Shown one piece after another: positions 19,331 to 29,593 of a stretch of 64,000 nt of DNA; within the stretch, counting starts at the first letter, position 1; each line of letters begins with the position of its first letter. Both the position numbers and the translations under genes were made by a program. The stretch covers positions 1,260,786-1,324,785 of the forward strand of contig RPFO01000034.1 of assembly GCA_009746045.1 (NCBI GenBank), given 5' to 3'. The notes under the pieces are model-generated. The model was not told where the DNA came from. It saw only the letters and a program-made list of their open reading frames with translations, and did not search any database. The DNA is from Mesostigma viride (Eukaryota > Streptophyta > Mesostigmatophyceae > Mesostigmatales > Mesostigmataceae).

Positions 19331-20025
19331 ATAGCTTACACCATCCATTCCATCCCATGTTCCCCTCCCACTAGCTGAGGACTTATGCTCACGTGACGCA
19401 GTCACGTGTCTATCATAATTAATTAATTAATTAATTGGTGAGTGAAGTAGCCTAAGGGCTTTCTTGAATGACACATACAGCAGTAACAAAATGGCAATGA
19501 AAGAGCCAACGATCTGCAGATAGTGCTACTTAGAGATGTCTATTTTGAGATAATGCTATTCTTTAATTGCACGTAGCTAGACTGCATCGATCACGTGAGC
19601 ATAAATCCTCGATGGTGTAGACAAGGAGATGGCTAGATGGAAACCATCTAATGTTAGCCCCGAGCAGTCAGGTTGCGGGCACCACGTCGGCCCGCGACCC
19701 GCTCCCGGTGCTTGCAAAATCTCGTGACACGCTTTAGTTAGATGGTTCAGGTGCAACTACGTGGGTGCAGTACAACTGAAGAAGTAGGCTGACGAAAAGC
19801 AGATCCAGTGCTATGAAGGCGAGATGCGGTCAGGACGTAGGCTCTCAGAGGAGCAAGCAAAAAATGGCCACAATGCTAGCAATGGCTGATCTAATGCCAT
19901 CACATCACGTGCCGTGCCAATCGCCCATTAATTAATTAATAAATAGACACGTGACTGCGTTACGTGAGCATAAGTCCTCAGTGGGAGGGGAACATGGGAT
20001 GGAATGGATGGGGTAAGCTATGTTA
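19331..20025. mobile_element. MITE with ~100-bp terminal inverted repeats
   Basis: The left end (19,331-19,435: ATAGCTTACACCATCCATTC onwards, through CACGTGACGCAGTCACGTG and an AATT run) is repeated in inverted form at 19,924-20,025 with about 90% agreement. A third, partial copy of the CACGTGAGCATAA motif lies at about 19,590. No transposase is present in the 490-bp middle. This is a non-autonomous DNA transposon; target duplication and superfamily were not settled. The short stretch 19,136-19,330 before it and 20,026-20,186 after it hold nothing recognisable. Confidence 0.75.
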
Positions 20026-20186
20026 CTAAATAAAGCTAGGCATCATCTGGAGTGTGGCACATCATACATAGGCACACATGTACATGGCTAAATAATGCTT
20101 GTGAATCAGCTGGTATAATGCCTGTAGGACTGAGGCGTACACATGGCCACGGTCTATCTATTCTACACTACTACTGCTGTATTCCC

Positions 20187-21602
20187 CTAAGCTGGGGCGT
20201 CTGGAGTCGCTGGGGCCGCGGGGGTCGCATGCCAGGGCTTGTGGCCGACGTAGATGGCCGCCCCCTTCCAGTACACCGGCTGCCCAGCCTTGGTCAGACT
20301 GCCGGAGCTGTCCAGAGGTAGGTTGGCCATAGCTAGCTCCCGTCGCCGTTGTTGCTGCGCCAGGGTCAAGTCGTCGTCAAGGGTGAAGTGAGTCTTCTCG
20401 AGCCACTTGCGGCGTATAAGAAAAGAAATCTTGTCCGCCGGGGGAGAAGGAGCGGGGGCGCCCCTGCCTTACCCCGCGCGCGGGGAAGGCGGTGGGCGAC
20501 CAGCTCGATCTCACCAGTAAGGCCCATGCGACCAAGAATTTCTCTCTCAAACGCACGTGCAAGCTTTTCGGAATTCTCACCTTCCGGCTCCATGTCAAAG
20601 GTGCTTGACGATGACGTTGAGGCTGCGCTTGGCGAGCTCGGCCTCCTCGCGGAGGTCGAGCGTCTGCCACTGAGTGCTGGAGCTGTGCTGCGACGGCGGT
20701 CAGGTGCATGGTGGAGGTGGTGTGCTGCTTAAGCATTTCCGCCCAGGTAGTACGTCGATCGGGATGGGAGGAGCATCGGGCGCTGGCCAGGCCAGCAGGG
20801 GCTGGCTTGGCGGCAATGTCCTTCACCGCATGGGCCGTGAGGCCTGCGGTGTTTTGCAGGACCTCGATGGCGATGGCATTGTCCTTGAGGCGCTGCATGG
20901 TCGATGTCGCGGAGCTGGACGGTGATGGAGGCGGTGGAGGCGGAGGGGGGGAGGGGGGGGGACGGGGGAGGAGGGTGGCGGTGGCAGTGGGGATGGTGGG
21001 GAGCTCAGCATGCAGCCAGCGTGCGACCCACAGCTGCCACATCTGCAGCAAGGGGCGTCACGTGCTGTGAGATGGCGTCCTTGAGGTGGAGGAGGAAGGT
21101 GGATTCGGACAAGGGGGCGGGGTTCAGAATTCAAGGTCCTCGGCAGAGCGCGTAAGGATGGTAAAGAGAGCTGCGAGCTGAAGGCGGGGGCGAGACCAGC
21201 CGGCCAGGTTGGTCGAAGAAGGGGCGTCAGATATGCGGTGGGAAAACCGGCCGTCAGCTCTGTTGCCGAAAAAGTTGGTTTTGAAATGGAGTTGCTGGTG
21301 CCCACAGGGCCAGCAGTGAGGCGTGTGACCCGTAAAATTGATCCAGTATCTTGATGGGTGCATGGCATGTCGGAAAGGCCAGGCCTGTTGACGTCGAAGG
21401 TGGTAAAGAGCCTGTCGACGTCAAAATCGCGCTCAGACCAGCCAGGTTCGCCTGGGCGACTGCGCTTTGGGTCAGGCGATGCAGATGGCGAGGAAAGCCC
21501 GGGAGGTATCTGGGCGACCACCAGTGCGCGACTAGTGTCACCACTGCCTTCCGGACCTGAGGGCGAAGCTGCATGCAGCCGGAGCTGTAGACGTATTTTC
21601 AT
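20187..21602 (-). pseudogene. LINE ORF1-like gene relic
   Basis: Reading leftward: an N-terminal part with GWSERDFDVDRLFTTFD (about 21,450), a Pro-rich stretch (20,930-20,980, from a G/GGA run on the plus strand), a helical part (MPSPSRSCKT / LKDNAIAIEVLQNTAGL frames), FEREILGRMGLTGEIELVAHRLPR (split; about 20,480-20,550, RRM-like), then LDDDLTLAQQQRRREL and PVYWKGAAIYVG (about 20,250-20,360). The order suggests the RNA-binding ORF1 of a LINE. Several frame changes break it. The last part matches 217-417. The ORF2 that should follow to the left is replaced by the MITE. Confidence 0.5.
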
Positions 21603-22140
21603 TGCCGAGCGCAGCCGCCAGGCTGCGTTGCGTCGAGGAGCGTTTGCTCGTCATAATATATTGTGTAATAGCTTGATCGGAAAATTATATCAGTGAGTGA
21701 GTCTTAGAAAGACGAAGCGATTGTGATATTCACGGCCGAATTCGGTGCCCAAACGTGAAAGTTATGAGCTCCGCCGTCAGCCATGGCTACCTCGTGGCTC
21801 GTGGCTCGTCGCAAACCATATTCTCGCCGCAGCATCCATCCGGTGCTACAATGTAGCATCCATTGATCGGTGCTACAGTAACCAACTTGATAATGATGTG
21901 CACTGAGTTTGAAGGTGTGGTATAGATAGGCTGTCCGTATAATGCCTAGCACACAAAAATGTAGAATAAATGTTTCTCTTGGTGGGAAGGAACTCCAATG
22001 GACCAAAAACAAGAAATGTATTTGTTGAGCTTCACTCATTTTATATATGACGCGTGGACAGGCTCAAAGGGGACCGACCTGCCGTAGGTAGCGTAAGACT
22101 AGCGCTTGTCACGAGGGTACTGCACCGGCCGGCCCTTTTT
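21603..22140. other. intergenic stretch, no gene seen
   Basis: A/T-richer sequence with a duplicated CTCGTGGCTCGTGGCTCG (about 21,790-21,810) and a duplicated 'catccNNNggtgctacaNTGTA' pair (21,833-21,880). No supported coding region. Confidence 0.4.
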
Positions 22141-22148
22141 GTGCCGAG
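22141..22148. repeat. 8-bp target-site duplication of the hAT-type MITE (left)
   Basis: GTGCCGAG, repeated exactly at 22,797-22,804. Eight base pairs is the length made by hAT transposases. Confidence 0.92.
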
Positions 22149-22796
22149 TAGGGCTGGGACATCCGCCGCATACCGCACACGAACATGTTCGGGCGAATAC
22201 CGAACATGTGCGGTGTTCGGGTCGCCTAAAATGTTCGGCCGAACATGTGCTGTTCGGGTTCGGGTCGCCCTGGAAACTTACCGGACATGTTCGTGTCCGT
22301 GTTCGGGTCACCCTGGGAACCGGGCGAACATGTTCGCCTCTGACCCGGTACCGAACATTTACATACTTTTCGGTTGTTGTTATTGTTTTCAGCCGAATTT
22401 TTCAGTACCAAACCGCAGAACTTTTCACTTATCATTCGACAGTTCAGTACCAGCCAATGAATAAGATAACAAAGTACGAAGGTTTGTTTCTATCGGCTTC
22501 AGAAGTTCAGACGACAGCTAGCATTTTGCTTTCTTTTGTGACAGTTCAATTGTCCTCGATGGTGTCCGTATCCAACTCACAAGTGTATCGTTATGAATTG
22601 TTCGTGTTCGGTAAAATGTTCGGGTAATGTTCGGGTCCGGGTTCGGGTCACCTTAAACCTGTACCGAACATGTTCGTGTTCGGGTTCGGGTAACCTGGGA
22701 ATGTACCGAACATGTTCGGTATTCGGGTTCGGGTACTCTCCCCAGGTGTTCGTGTTCGTGTTCGGGTCGCGAAATGACCCGGATGTCCCAGCCCTA
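22149..22796. mobile_element. hAT-type MITE, 648 bp, complete
   Basis: Bounded by perfect 17-bp inverted ends, TAGGGCTGGGACATCCG at 22,149-22,165 and its complement at 22,780-22,796, with the 8-bp duplication GTGCCGAG outside. The TAGGG-type end and 8-bp duplication together indicate the hAT superfamily. Both halves carry arrays of GTTCGGGT-type units and four copies of the palindrome GAACATGTTC (22,181, 22,326, 22,666, 22,708); such subterminal repeats are transposase-binding sites in known hAT elements. The centre (22,370-22,600) is A/T-rich. No transposase is encoded, so it depends on an autonomous relative. Confidence 0.9.
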
Positions 22797-22804
22797 GTGC
22801 CGAG
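22797..22804. repeat. 8-bp target-site duplication of the hAT-type MITE (right)
   Basis: GTGCCGAG, identical to 22,141-22,148. Confidence 0.92.
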
Positions 22805-22859
22805 GCTGAGTGTGGTTCCGGAGTGCAGGCCTAGGTAGCTTCTAACGTACGTCACTATA

Positions 22860-22964
22860 GACCTTGTTACCTGCGCCAGCTGCCAGGCGTGGCGCAACTG
22901 TGATGGGCAGCCAGTACACCTTGTACCTGCGCCAGCCGGCAGGCCTGTGTGGCGCAATGTGAAT
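22860..22964. repeat. imperfect 58-bp tandem duplication
   Basis: CCTTGTTACCTGCGCCAGCTG and its neighbour (from 22,861) recur from about 22,919 as CCTTGTACCTGCGCCAGCCG, each followed by a GGCAGGC/GCCAGGC and GTGGCGCAA motif. No function inferred. The rest of 22,805-23,539 shows no gene. Confidence 0.6.
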
Positions 22965-23539
22965 CAGATGATAGTCAGTACTTAGAGTGGTGTAGGGGAC
23001 GCAGGGAGGCCTCTTTTCAGCTTCGTTTTTCCGCCTAAAGCAGTTTCGTCATATAATAAATACATTTAAATATTTTCCCCCAAGTTAGGGCCACGCAGCA
23101 AATAATATTTAGGGGGCTGACTATTCAATATAATAGTGCGTATTGGCGGCAGCGCCTGTCACTCGCCCTCACTCGCACTGTGGCTGATGTGTTATTCCGC
23201 CGCACCCGGGCCGACTTTGTCGCGACCCTGTGCGGTCTAGATCCCTCCCAGGCCTGCAATGTGGGCCGGCAGTGATGTAATGCTGCGTGTCGTAGTTTTG
23301 TGATGTAGTTAGTTGTACCTTGTGCAGCTGGCGTGATCCTTGGATGTCCATGTCAGATTCCTATTAATTTCTTCAGGGTTCTTCTCCTTTTCGTGTTTTT
23401 CCTCATGTTGCATGCCCATCTCACCTCCGTAATCTATCATTCTCAATGAATATTCAATATTTTATTAACAAAATATGGTTCTGAATATGCAAATATTTAT
23501 TATATTTGTCCGACCTTTGAAGGATTCCTTCTTTGTACC

Positions 23540-23559
23540 CACATGACTGCAGTCATGTG
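23540..23559. repeat. 20-bp palindrome 11 bp past the TTLL stop, MITE-end-like
   Basis: CACATGACTGCAGTCATGTG is a perfect palindrome, followed by a TTAATTAATTAA run at 23,567-23,579 that supplies the stop codon of the TTLL frame. The MITE ends at 19,390-19,435 and 19,924-19,960 have the same layout: a CACGTGAC..GTCACGTG palindrome next to an AATTAATT run. It may be a relic end of that MITE family or a coincidence of simple motifs. Confidence 0.45.
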
Positions 23560-23570
23560 CTTTTTGTTAA

Positions 23571-26500
23571 TTAATTAATAGTTTGACTACAGCCCTCTAT
23601 GTTTGTGAGTTCCCAGTCACCATCAATCAGCATCTCCAAACCCTCGTAACGCGTCAGGTCAAGGATGTCCCTTGCATACTTGCCGGTGCGGGGCACACGG
23701 GAGCCTGTGGACGGTGAGCCAGGGGTTGTGCTGCCACCCGTTTGAGCCTCGTCAACAGGCATGTCACAGATGGAAGAAGGGGGCATGCCTGGAGTTACCC
23801 CACACTGACCATCCACCGTGGCAGGAGAGGCTGCTGGCACAGACCCCACATCTGTGGCTGTGGTGGGTCGTAATGCACCTCCAGGCGCTGCAGGGGATGC
23901 CTTCGGGGCCACAGGCCACTGCCCTGCCTGCTTGGCCTCGAAGAGTTTCCATGCCAGGGTGACCAGGTCGGTAAAATATGCTGCCCGCTCAATTAGCGCA
24001 ATGCCCGGGTTGGAGTTTATCTCCAATAGGATCACGTTTAGCGACGAGTCCAGCATGAAGTCGAATGCGAACATTTGGTAGTGGTGCCGGTTGGTAGGGC
24101 CTTGATTCCCCGTGCCTCCATCAGCATGACCAGAAGCATTCCTACCATGATGGCTAGTGCCAGCTTTCAACTCATCTGCTTTATTGCTATCGGCAGCAGA
24201 GGCTGCAGCCACGCGCTCGCGCCACCTGTCGCTCCCCCCCGCCGCCATGCGCGCCTCCATTGCACGGAAGGACATCACCATGGCTTGCTGGAATCGGGGG
24301 ATGAGCGTGGCGTTCACGAAACCCTTGGGGACCAGCCCCCGCTCCACCGACAAATACTCGTCCAGCTCATCCAGCATCCACCAACGCTCCTCGAAAATGC
24401 GCGGTGGGCGGACGTAACTGGTTTGCATTATATGCCCCGCCAGCATGGAACCCTCGTTGCATTTGCCAGCAGCAGCCCCTTGCTTCTCGCCACCATTTTC
24501 ACCCTTGGTCGGAGCCTTGCGCCCGCTGGTCAGGTGCCCGTTCAGGTCTGTCCAGTCTCTTGCGTTGTAGTTGTACGGCGTGATGAGCGCGTAGTTGTCC
24601 AGGTGGCGGCGTGTGCACGCGACAACCAACGGCGACGTGCTCAGCACCAGCGCAAACATGCGAACATGAAACTTGCGCCCGTCAATCAGCAACGGGTCAC
24701 GTACGTACTTCTGCATCACATGCTTCACATGCAACCCACGCATCTTTTGCTGTGGCGTCCGCCCGGTTCCCTCTGGAAGTACCTGTGCCGCCATCTGTGC
24801 GCACCGCTCCCCCTGAGGGCCGTACATCATGTGCAACACTTGGCAAGCAAGGCAGTCCTTGCCTTGGCCGCGAGGCGTTTTATCAGGGGATAGTGCAAGT
24901 ATGTGCGTCCCTTGCCCCGCGTGCGCGTCGGTCATCTTGATGATCCACCACTCGTCCTCAACCCCCTCCTCCCCTTGACCCCTTGCTGCGAGACTGCCAT
25001 GTGGTGATGCCTTCCATCCGGCTTCCCCACCCCCCATTCCCCCCGGCCCCTGTGCGGCCCCACCCCAACAAGCTTCCCCATCCTTAACGTTAACCCCACC
25101 ACGCGATGACACCACGTCATCATTGTTCTGGGGCGCCATGTGTGTTCGGAAGAAGTGTTCGCACTCCCGCTGGTCGTACAGCCGATAGGTGAACGGCAGC
25201 AGGCCACCGGCCACGTTGGCTGCGCACCGCGGCGACATCTGGCGCGCGTACCCTGCCAGGGTCTCCCACATCAAGCCCTTGTCTGCGGGCGAGTGAGTTG
25301 GGTGAGGGGATGGGGGCGCAAGTCCATGGATGGGCGACAAGGCAGGTGGGCAATGGCAGGTGGGCAACCAGGCCTGGGTGGGCAAAGGCAGGTGGGCAAT
25401 GGCAGGTGGGCAACAAGGCCTGGGTGCAGGGCAAAGGCAGGTGGGCAACGTCTGAAAGGCAGGTGGGCAATGCATAGCAGGTGGGCATGCAATAAGGCAG
25501 GTGGGCAATGGCAGGTGGGCGATGGCAGGTGGGCAATGGCAGGTGGGCGATGGCAGGTGGGCAATGGCAGGTGGGCGAGATGGTGGGTCATGCATGGCAT
25601 GATGGTGGGTGGGCATAAGGTGGGGTTTGGGCAAGATGGTGGGCGGCAAATGGGTGTGGGTGACAGTAAGGGGTCTGATATTATGTTCCCATGCAGGTGG
25701 TCGCCAGGGAACAGCTACCTATGCTAGGCCATTAAAAAATATACTACGTACACTGCTGTAGTATACCACCTAGTACTACTGTACATAGTATATACAAGTT
25801 TACAAAAATTACAATTAATTAAAAAAAAAATTATTGTGTGTATGATTATTGGTAGTAAATATTTTTACATACATAATTTAATTTTTTTCAAATTAATAAT
25901 TTACTTTAAACAAGTGAGATAACAAGTGAGATACAACAAATAACAAGTGAGACATCCGATAAGCACAATTAATGGAGCCGCCAAGCCTCGTGCCAGTGAG
26001 CAGCGGTGATTCCTGGCCCCGCACCTAAGAGGAAGTTGCATCCCGGAAACAGGTTGGACATCATGGGAGAAGAGCCGCTCGGCGCCTCGGTCAACGGTTT
26101 GATGGACCACAGTATCCTTGGAACCGGTCGGTCGCAGCGTACAAGACCAGGAATCGTGTAATTGGGCCACGATTGCAGCCGGACCACGTCTTCCCGGGTC
26201 ACCCACACCCACCCTTTGCGACACAGGTCCGTACTGATCAATCTGCTTGTCATAATGTCTAAGGTATGAGTCGGCATATTTATATCATAATCAACAAAGA
26301 AAACCCCTGCGCATTTCTCTGCCTCGCGATCGGAAATTTTCGCGAATTCGCGGACGCAAAGTTCTTTAACGGAAGGTATCGCCATTCTCTCAAGAACTTT
26401 GGTCGCCATCATCTCTGCCTCGTTGGAGCCTCCGTGCTGAAACAGCGAAGCTGGAGAGAGCCTACGCTTGCTCTCGTCCAGGAAAACCGCACAGCGGCAA

Positions 26501-26607
26501 TACGTGGCCCATGCTTCTTGCATCGCCATATCTTGACTTTGGCCTTCGCATGGACCCAACATTTGCAGGATCAAATACAGGCTCATCCATATTATGGCCT
26601 GCAGCAT
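23571..26607 (-). CDS. Tubulin-tyrosine-ligase-like protein, two exons seen
   Basis: Exon b (25,282-23,571) holds the TTL ATP-grasp domain: WWIIKMTDAHAGQG (about 24,950), PLLIDGRKFHVRMFALV (about 24,655-24,705), FAFDFMLD and LLEINSNPG (about 24,000-24,070; metal-binding Glu and Asn). Exon a (26,607-26,025) ends in NLFPGCNFLL; splicing at a GTGCGG donor and a CCCGCAG acceptor joins it in phase to DKGLMWETLAGYARQM, matching the usual TTLL 'FPG..lt.KD.L' order. TTLL enzymes add Tyr, Glu or Gly to tubulin tails in axonemes or microtubules; which one cannot be told here. The start is uncertain: the ATG at 26,607 begins a hydrophobic stretch and further 5' exons are possible. The C-terminus is unusual Gly/Ser/Pro-rich. 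Confidence 0.85.
25283..26024 (-). other. intron of the TTLL gene (742 bp)
   Basis: Inferred from the domain match and splice signals: GT at 26,024-26,023 and AG at 25,284-25,283 on the minus strand. It contains a G-rich minisatellite near the acceptor and a very A/T-rich block (25,730-25,970). Translating through the minisatellite gives a His/Leu/Pro/Cys repeat, which would be an implausible N-terminus and argues for splicing. Confidence 0.75.
25337..25640. repeat. minisatellite in the TTLL intron
   Basis: About 20 tandem copies of a 10- to 15-bp unit with core GGCAGGTGGGCAAT or GGCAGGTGGGCGAT, varying in spacing, then decaying into TGGTGGGT units. Spacers are not unique sequences between constant repeats, so it is not a CRISPR array. 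Confidence 0.85.
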
Positions 26608-27638
26608 TGTCGGCGCTAGCCCCAAGAAGCAAAAAATGGCTCAGCCGGAGCCGGGAAATGTCACTGTGCAGTAATTGTGTTGCATTCACGGCCTGCGGTA
26701 ATAAAATAATGTCGCACGTGGATTCATGTTACCACGATATTTAATTACCTCCAACTATCCAAGATGTCGGGGTGCCGTCTTCTGGTGTTGTTGATGGATT
26801 CCCAGCCGTCTTCTGTATGAGCTTTGAGCAGCAGAGCTGGCGCCTGGCGAGTGGCGGCCGTCTTCTGAAATGGGGCTCGTGCCTCGTGGTCGTTCACTTT
26901 GTTGTCACGTTCTGCCAGTAAAATACAAGCCCCCCCCCCCAAGCTGACGCGGACGCGTCAGCTTTTCCCCCACCGCCGATTCTCCGCACCCCGCACCCCC
27001 GCACCCCCACACCCACCCAGATTAACGGACCCCCCCACACCCCGGCAGCCCGCAGTTCCCCTGCCGCAGTTCGTCGCTACTCGCGCAGTCCAGTCTCCTC
27101 GCGGAGGCGACTACGCGGCGTGCCCCCACGCCCCCAATTTCTGCTGTCCGCCAGTGTCCGCCTGGCCCCAATGTAAACGAACCCCCACAGAAGCACTCTC
27201 GCTCCAGTATGCTCGTGCAGATCCTCATCACTCGGCCGTTCAGTTCACCCACTTTTCTCCCTTTCGCGGTAGCTTATATTTCCCTTTCCTTTCTGTTCGC
27301 TGCTACTCTCATCCTCCCCCAAGCCCGAGGAGTCTTCCCGTCTCTTCGAACAGCTCAGCTCCGGGCACCCCACGACCCATTTTCGTCTCCAGTTCACTCG
27401 ATTCGTCGCTACTCCTTTCCCTCCCCTAGCCCTCATTCTTCCCCTCATTCGCGGTAACTCAGTACGATTCAGTTCAGTCTCTCTTTGTGCCCCTACGTGG
27501 CATTTTCGCTTAGTATTCCTTACCTCTCAGAGGCCGCTCCCCCCCCCCGCGCCACTTCCCCTGCGTTTGCCACCGGAACTACCCGCCCCGCGCCACTTCC
27601 CCTGCGTTTTTCACCGGAACTCCAAGCAAGAGTTGTTT
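26608..27638. other. region upstream of TTLL; possible promoter or first exon, no firm gene
   Basis: A minus-strand open stretch at 26,942-26,745 ends at a possible donor (GGAG/GTAATT, about 26,744) and could be a first exon, but no acceptor keeps the frame, so I do not call it. A perfect 11-bp-arm hairpin, AAGCTGACGCG-GA-CGCGTCAGCTT, lies at 26,941-26,964 beside a C run. 26,970-27,560 is C-rich. CGCGCCACTTCCCCTGCGTTT occurs twice about 40 bp apart (27,548 and 27,589). Confidence 0.4.
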
Positions 27639-28522
27639 TCAACATATATACTAAAACTTGTAAAACGCAGCCCTGGCACAATTTTAGCTAACACTCTTTC
27701 GAACGGCTTTCGGCTCCAGCCACTCAGCGGCGCGACTTACAGTCCGCTTGACGAATGAGCTGCGCGAAATTTCGTTGCGACCAATCACGAAAAGGTCAAA
27801 CCACGGCGCGCCCATTTTTGAGGTTTCTGAAGCGTTACATCCAGATGAGCCATTTGGCAGAGGTCCGTATGCCCAGATGGCTCCTACTAGAAAACTCTGC
27901 GATTTCCTGTGTTCGCGAGCTCCAGATATAACCGTCGCAAACTTTTGGGCTGTTGGACCAAACTTTATCCTGAGGAACCAGTTACAAACGCGCAGGAAGC
28001 TCACACGTGGATTTTCCTCTGCTCCACCGCCTGTAAGCGATTTTCCCCTGCTGTCTGCGGGGTTGGCGAGGTCACTCATCCCCGCGCGCATCGCGCTCCC
28101 GTACAGGGGTAGCAGTCAATCTGGAGCTTGAACTCCGCAAGTAGTACGCGAGCTCCGTCCACTGCGCGGTTGCGCAGTTTGTCCCTTTGTAGCAATGTAC
28201 ATATTGTGAAACTTCCGGTGAAGCTGCCTACGTAGTCTTCAGGCGCAAAGGCATACGTCATTCATCATGACGTCCCGGGTTCAATCCTTCATAAAGACCG
28301 TCTAATGCGTGTTGGATTTTTTCCCTTCACCCTTTTGCCAAATTGCATGAATCTTGTGGTCGAAACTCTAAAGCTAGCGCGCGCTCCTTGGCGGGACTAG
28401 CGCCACTTGGCACTCGACGGAGGTACGTGGTGACTCACATCTCCCTAGCCGGGGCTCCCTGGCCGGGGACCGGCCACAAAAAGTACAAGCTCTAATGTCG
28501 CGGGCGAAGCCCGCAAAACTTG
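27639..28522 (+). mobile_element. Helitron-like non-autonomous element (candidate)
   Basis: The left edge starts TC and reads ACATATATACTAAAACTTGT, similar to many Helitron 5' ends. The right edge has a 6-bp-stem hairpin, GCGGGC-GAA-GCCCGC (28,500-28,514), five bases before CTTG, then a T. Helitrons end in a hairpin followed by a CTRR end and insert between A and T. The CTTG end and the T before the left edge do not fit, so this is tentative. The inside has no Rep/helicase gene. A minus-strand frame at 28,091-27,684 has no recognisable domain. Confidence 0.35.
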
Positions 28523-28718
28523 TTTACATCTAAAGGATATATCAGGTCAGGATCAGGTCAGGATGTCAGGATATTATCACCCCCGAGTTTAAAACTTTCG
28601 GGGAAATGGGTATATTTTATTAGCCAATTATGGACCAATGAGGTGAGAGGGGAAATAAGTATCAGCGAATCCTAATTAAAGGTGGGCACACACACGTGTG
28701 GAGGTGACAGGTGAAAGG

Positions 28719-29573
28719 CTAATAGGGCGCGTTATTAGACCAGGGAAGCCAGTGGACCTGAGTCATGTCGCCGTGAGGCATAATGGTGAATACCTGATTA
28801 CGGCCCAGTAGATCATGAAAAAGCTGGAGCGGGCTGGGCTTGTCGTTATTGGGCCCTGGGTCCCACACCCTGTGTTGTTCCTGAGCCAACAGCCAGTATC
28901 GGCGCATAGCCGCATTCCTTAGGTATGATATAAAGCGCCGGACTACGCCGCCGCGGGTATACTCCTCGCGGGTATACTCCTCGCGGGTATTAAAGACTGT
29001 CTCGTTGCGTATGGTCCAGATCGCGTATAGCATAGTAGTGCGCAGCCATAATAATCCATTCTGCTTGGGAATCTGAAAGCTCGGTCCCTGGTGTGCCAGC
29101 AATACCGAAAATGATGGTACGCACGCTAATTGGGAGATTGGGTGGCGATGCCGTCCATGCGGCCCAGATGTTAATGAGCCACGTCCAAACCCCTGGGAGA
29201 TTACAGAAAAGGAACCGGTGCTCAATGGTTTCACTAGGGTGCGTGCACAGGCATGATGCATCATGACCAAAACGCTCGTGGAGCGTAGCGCAGACCCCTA
29301 TCGCCCTATGCATCAGAAGATGTTGTACATCAGTGGCCCTGCGGTCCACGAGAGGGTGGTCTACCGCCAGGGTAATCATCTTAACCCAAGTGTAGCCCGG
29401 CCAATGTATTCCCCAGCGGGCTCGGCCCGGATGGGGCTGATGGTACGTATGCAACACTGATATCATAACCCCAATCTGCGGTGTACTCGAAGATACATTT
29501 GCTGGTTCTGATGTCCCCCTTGGTTAAGACCCATCCAAATTCAACCGGGTCCAGATTGTCCATCTTCCCAGTA
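28719..29573 (-). pseudogene. LINE E, segment 5: C-terminal zinc-binding region of ORF2
   Basis: Reads KMDNLDPVEFGWVL and CIFEYTADWGYDISVAYVPS (about 29,460-29,560), then HRAIGVCATLHERFGHDASCLC, then ETIEHRFLFCNLPGVWTWLINIW (about 29,180-29,300). The C..C..H..C pattern is the zinc-binding region found after LINE reverse transcriptases (zf-RVT). A frame change near 29,040 leads to LYAIWTIRNETVFN and a stop at 28,719. An 11- to 15-bp duplication (TATACTCCTCGCGGG) sits at about 28,958-28,990. This is the 3' coding end of the LINE that begins at 63,762. 28,523-28,718 is probably its 3' UTR or flank. Confidence 0.8.
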
Positions 29574-29593
29574 AAAGTCCTAAATTTAGGACC
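29574..29593. repeat. 20-bp duplication flanking the 1.7-kb insertion (left)
   Basis: AAAGTCCTAAATTTAGGACC, repeated exactly at 31,294-31,313. It contains the 16-bp palindrome GTCCTAAATTTAGGAC and is part of the LINE reading frame (GPKFRT). Confidence 0.8.

Noticed and set aside
24075-24893. Long plus-strand frame across the TTLL gene
   Set aside because: It is antisense to the clearly recognisable TTL domain and has no motif.
25337-25640. Regular short repeats that could suggest a CRISPR array
   Set aside because: Units are 10-15 bp, contiguous and without unique spacers of constant length, and they lie in a eukaryotic intron. It is a minisatellite.
26745-26942. First exon of the TTLL gene
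   Set aside because: A donor-like site exists, but the nearest acceptor gives a stop codon directly after joining; left as a possibility only.
28262-28284. GGGTTCAATCC, a tRNA B-box-like motif
   Set aside because: No A box, acceptor stem or cloverleaf can be formed around it, so no tRNA or SINE is claimed.
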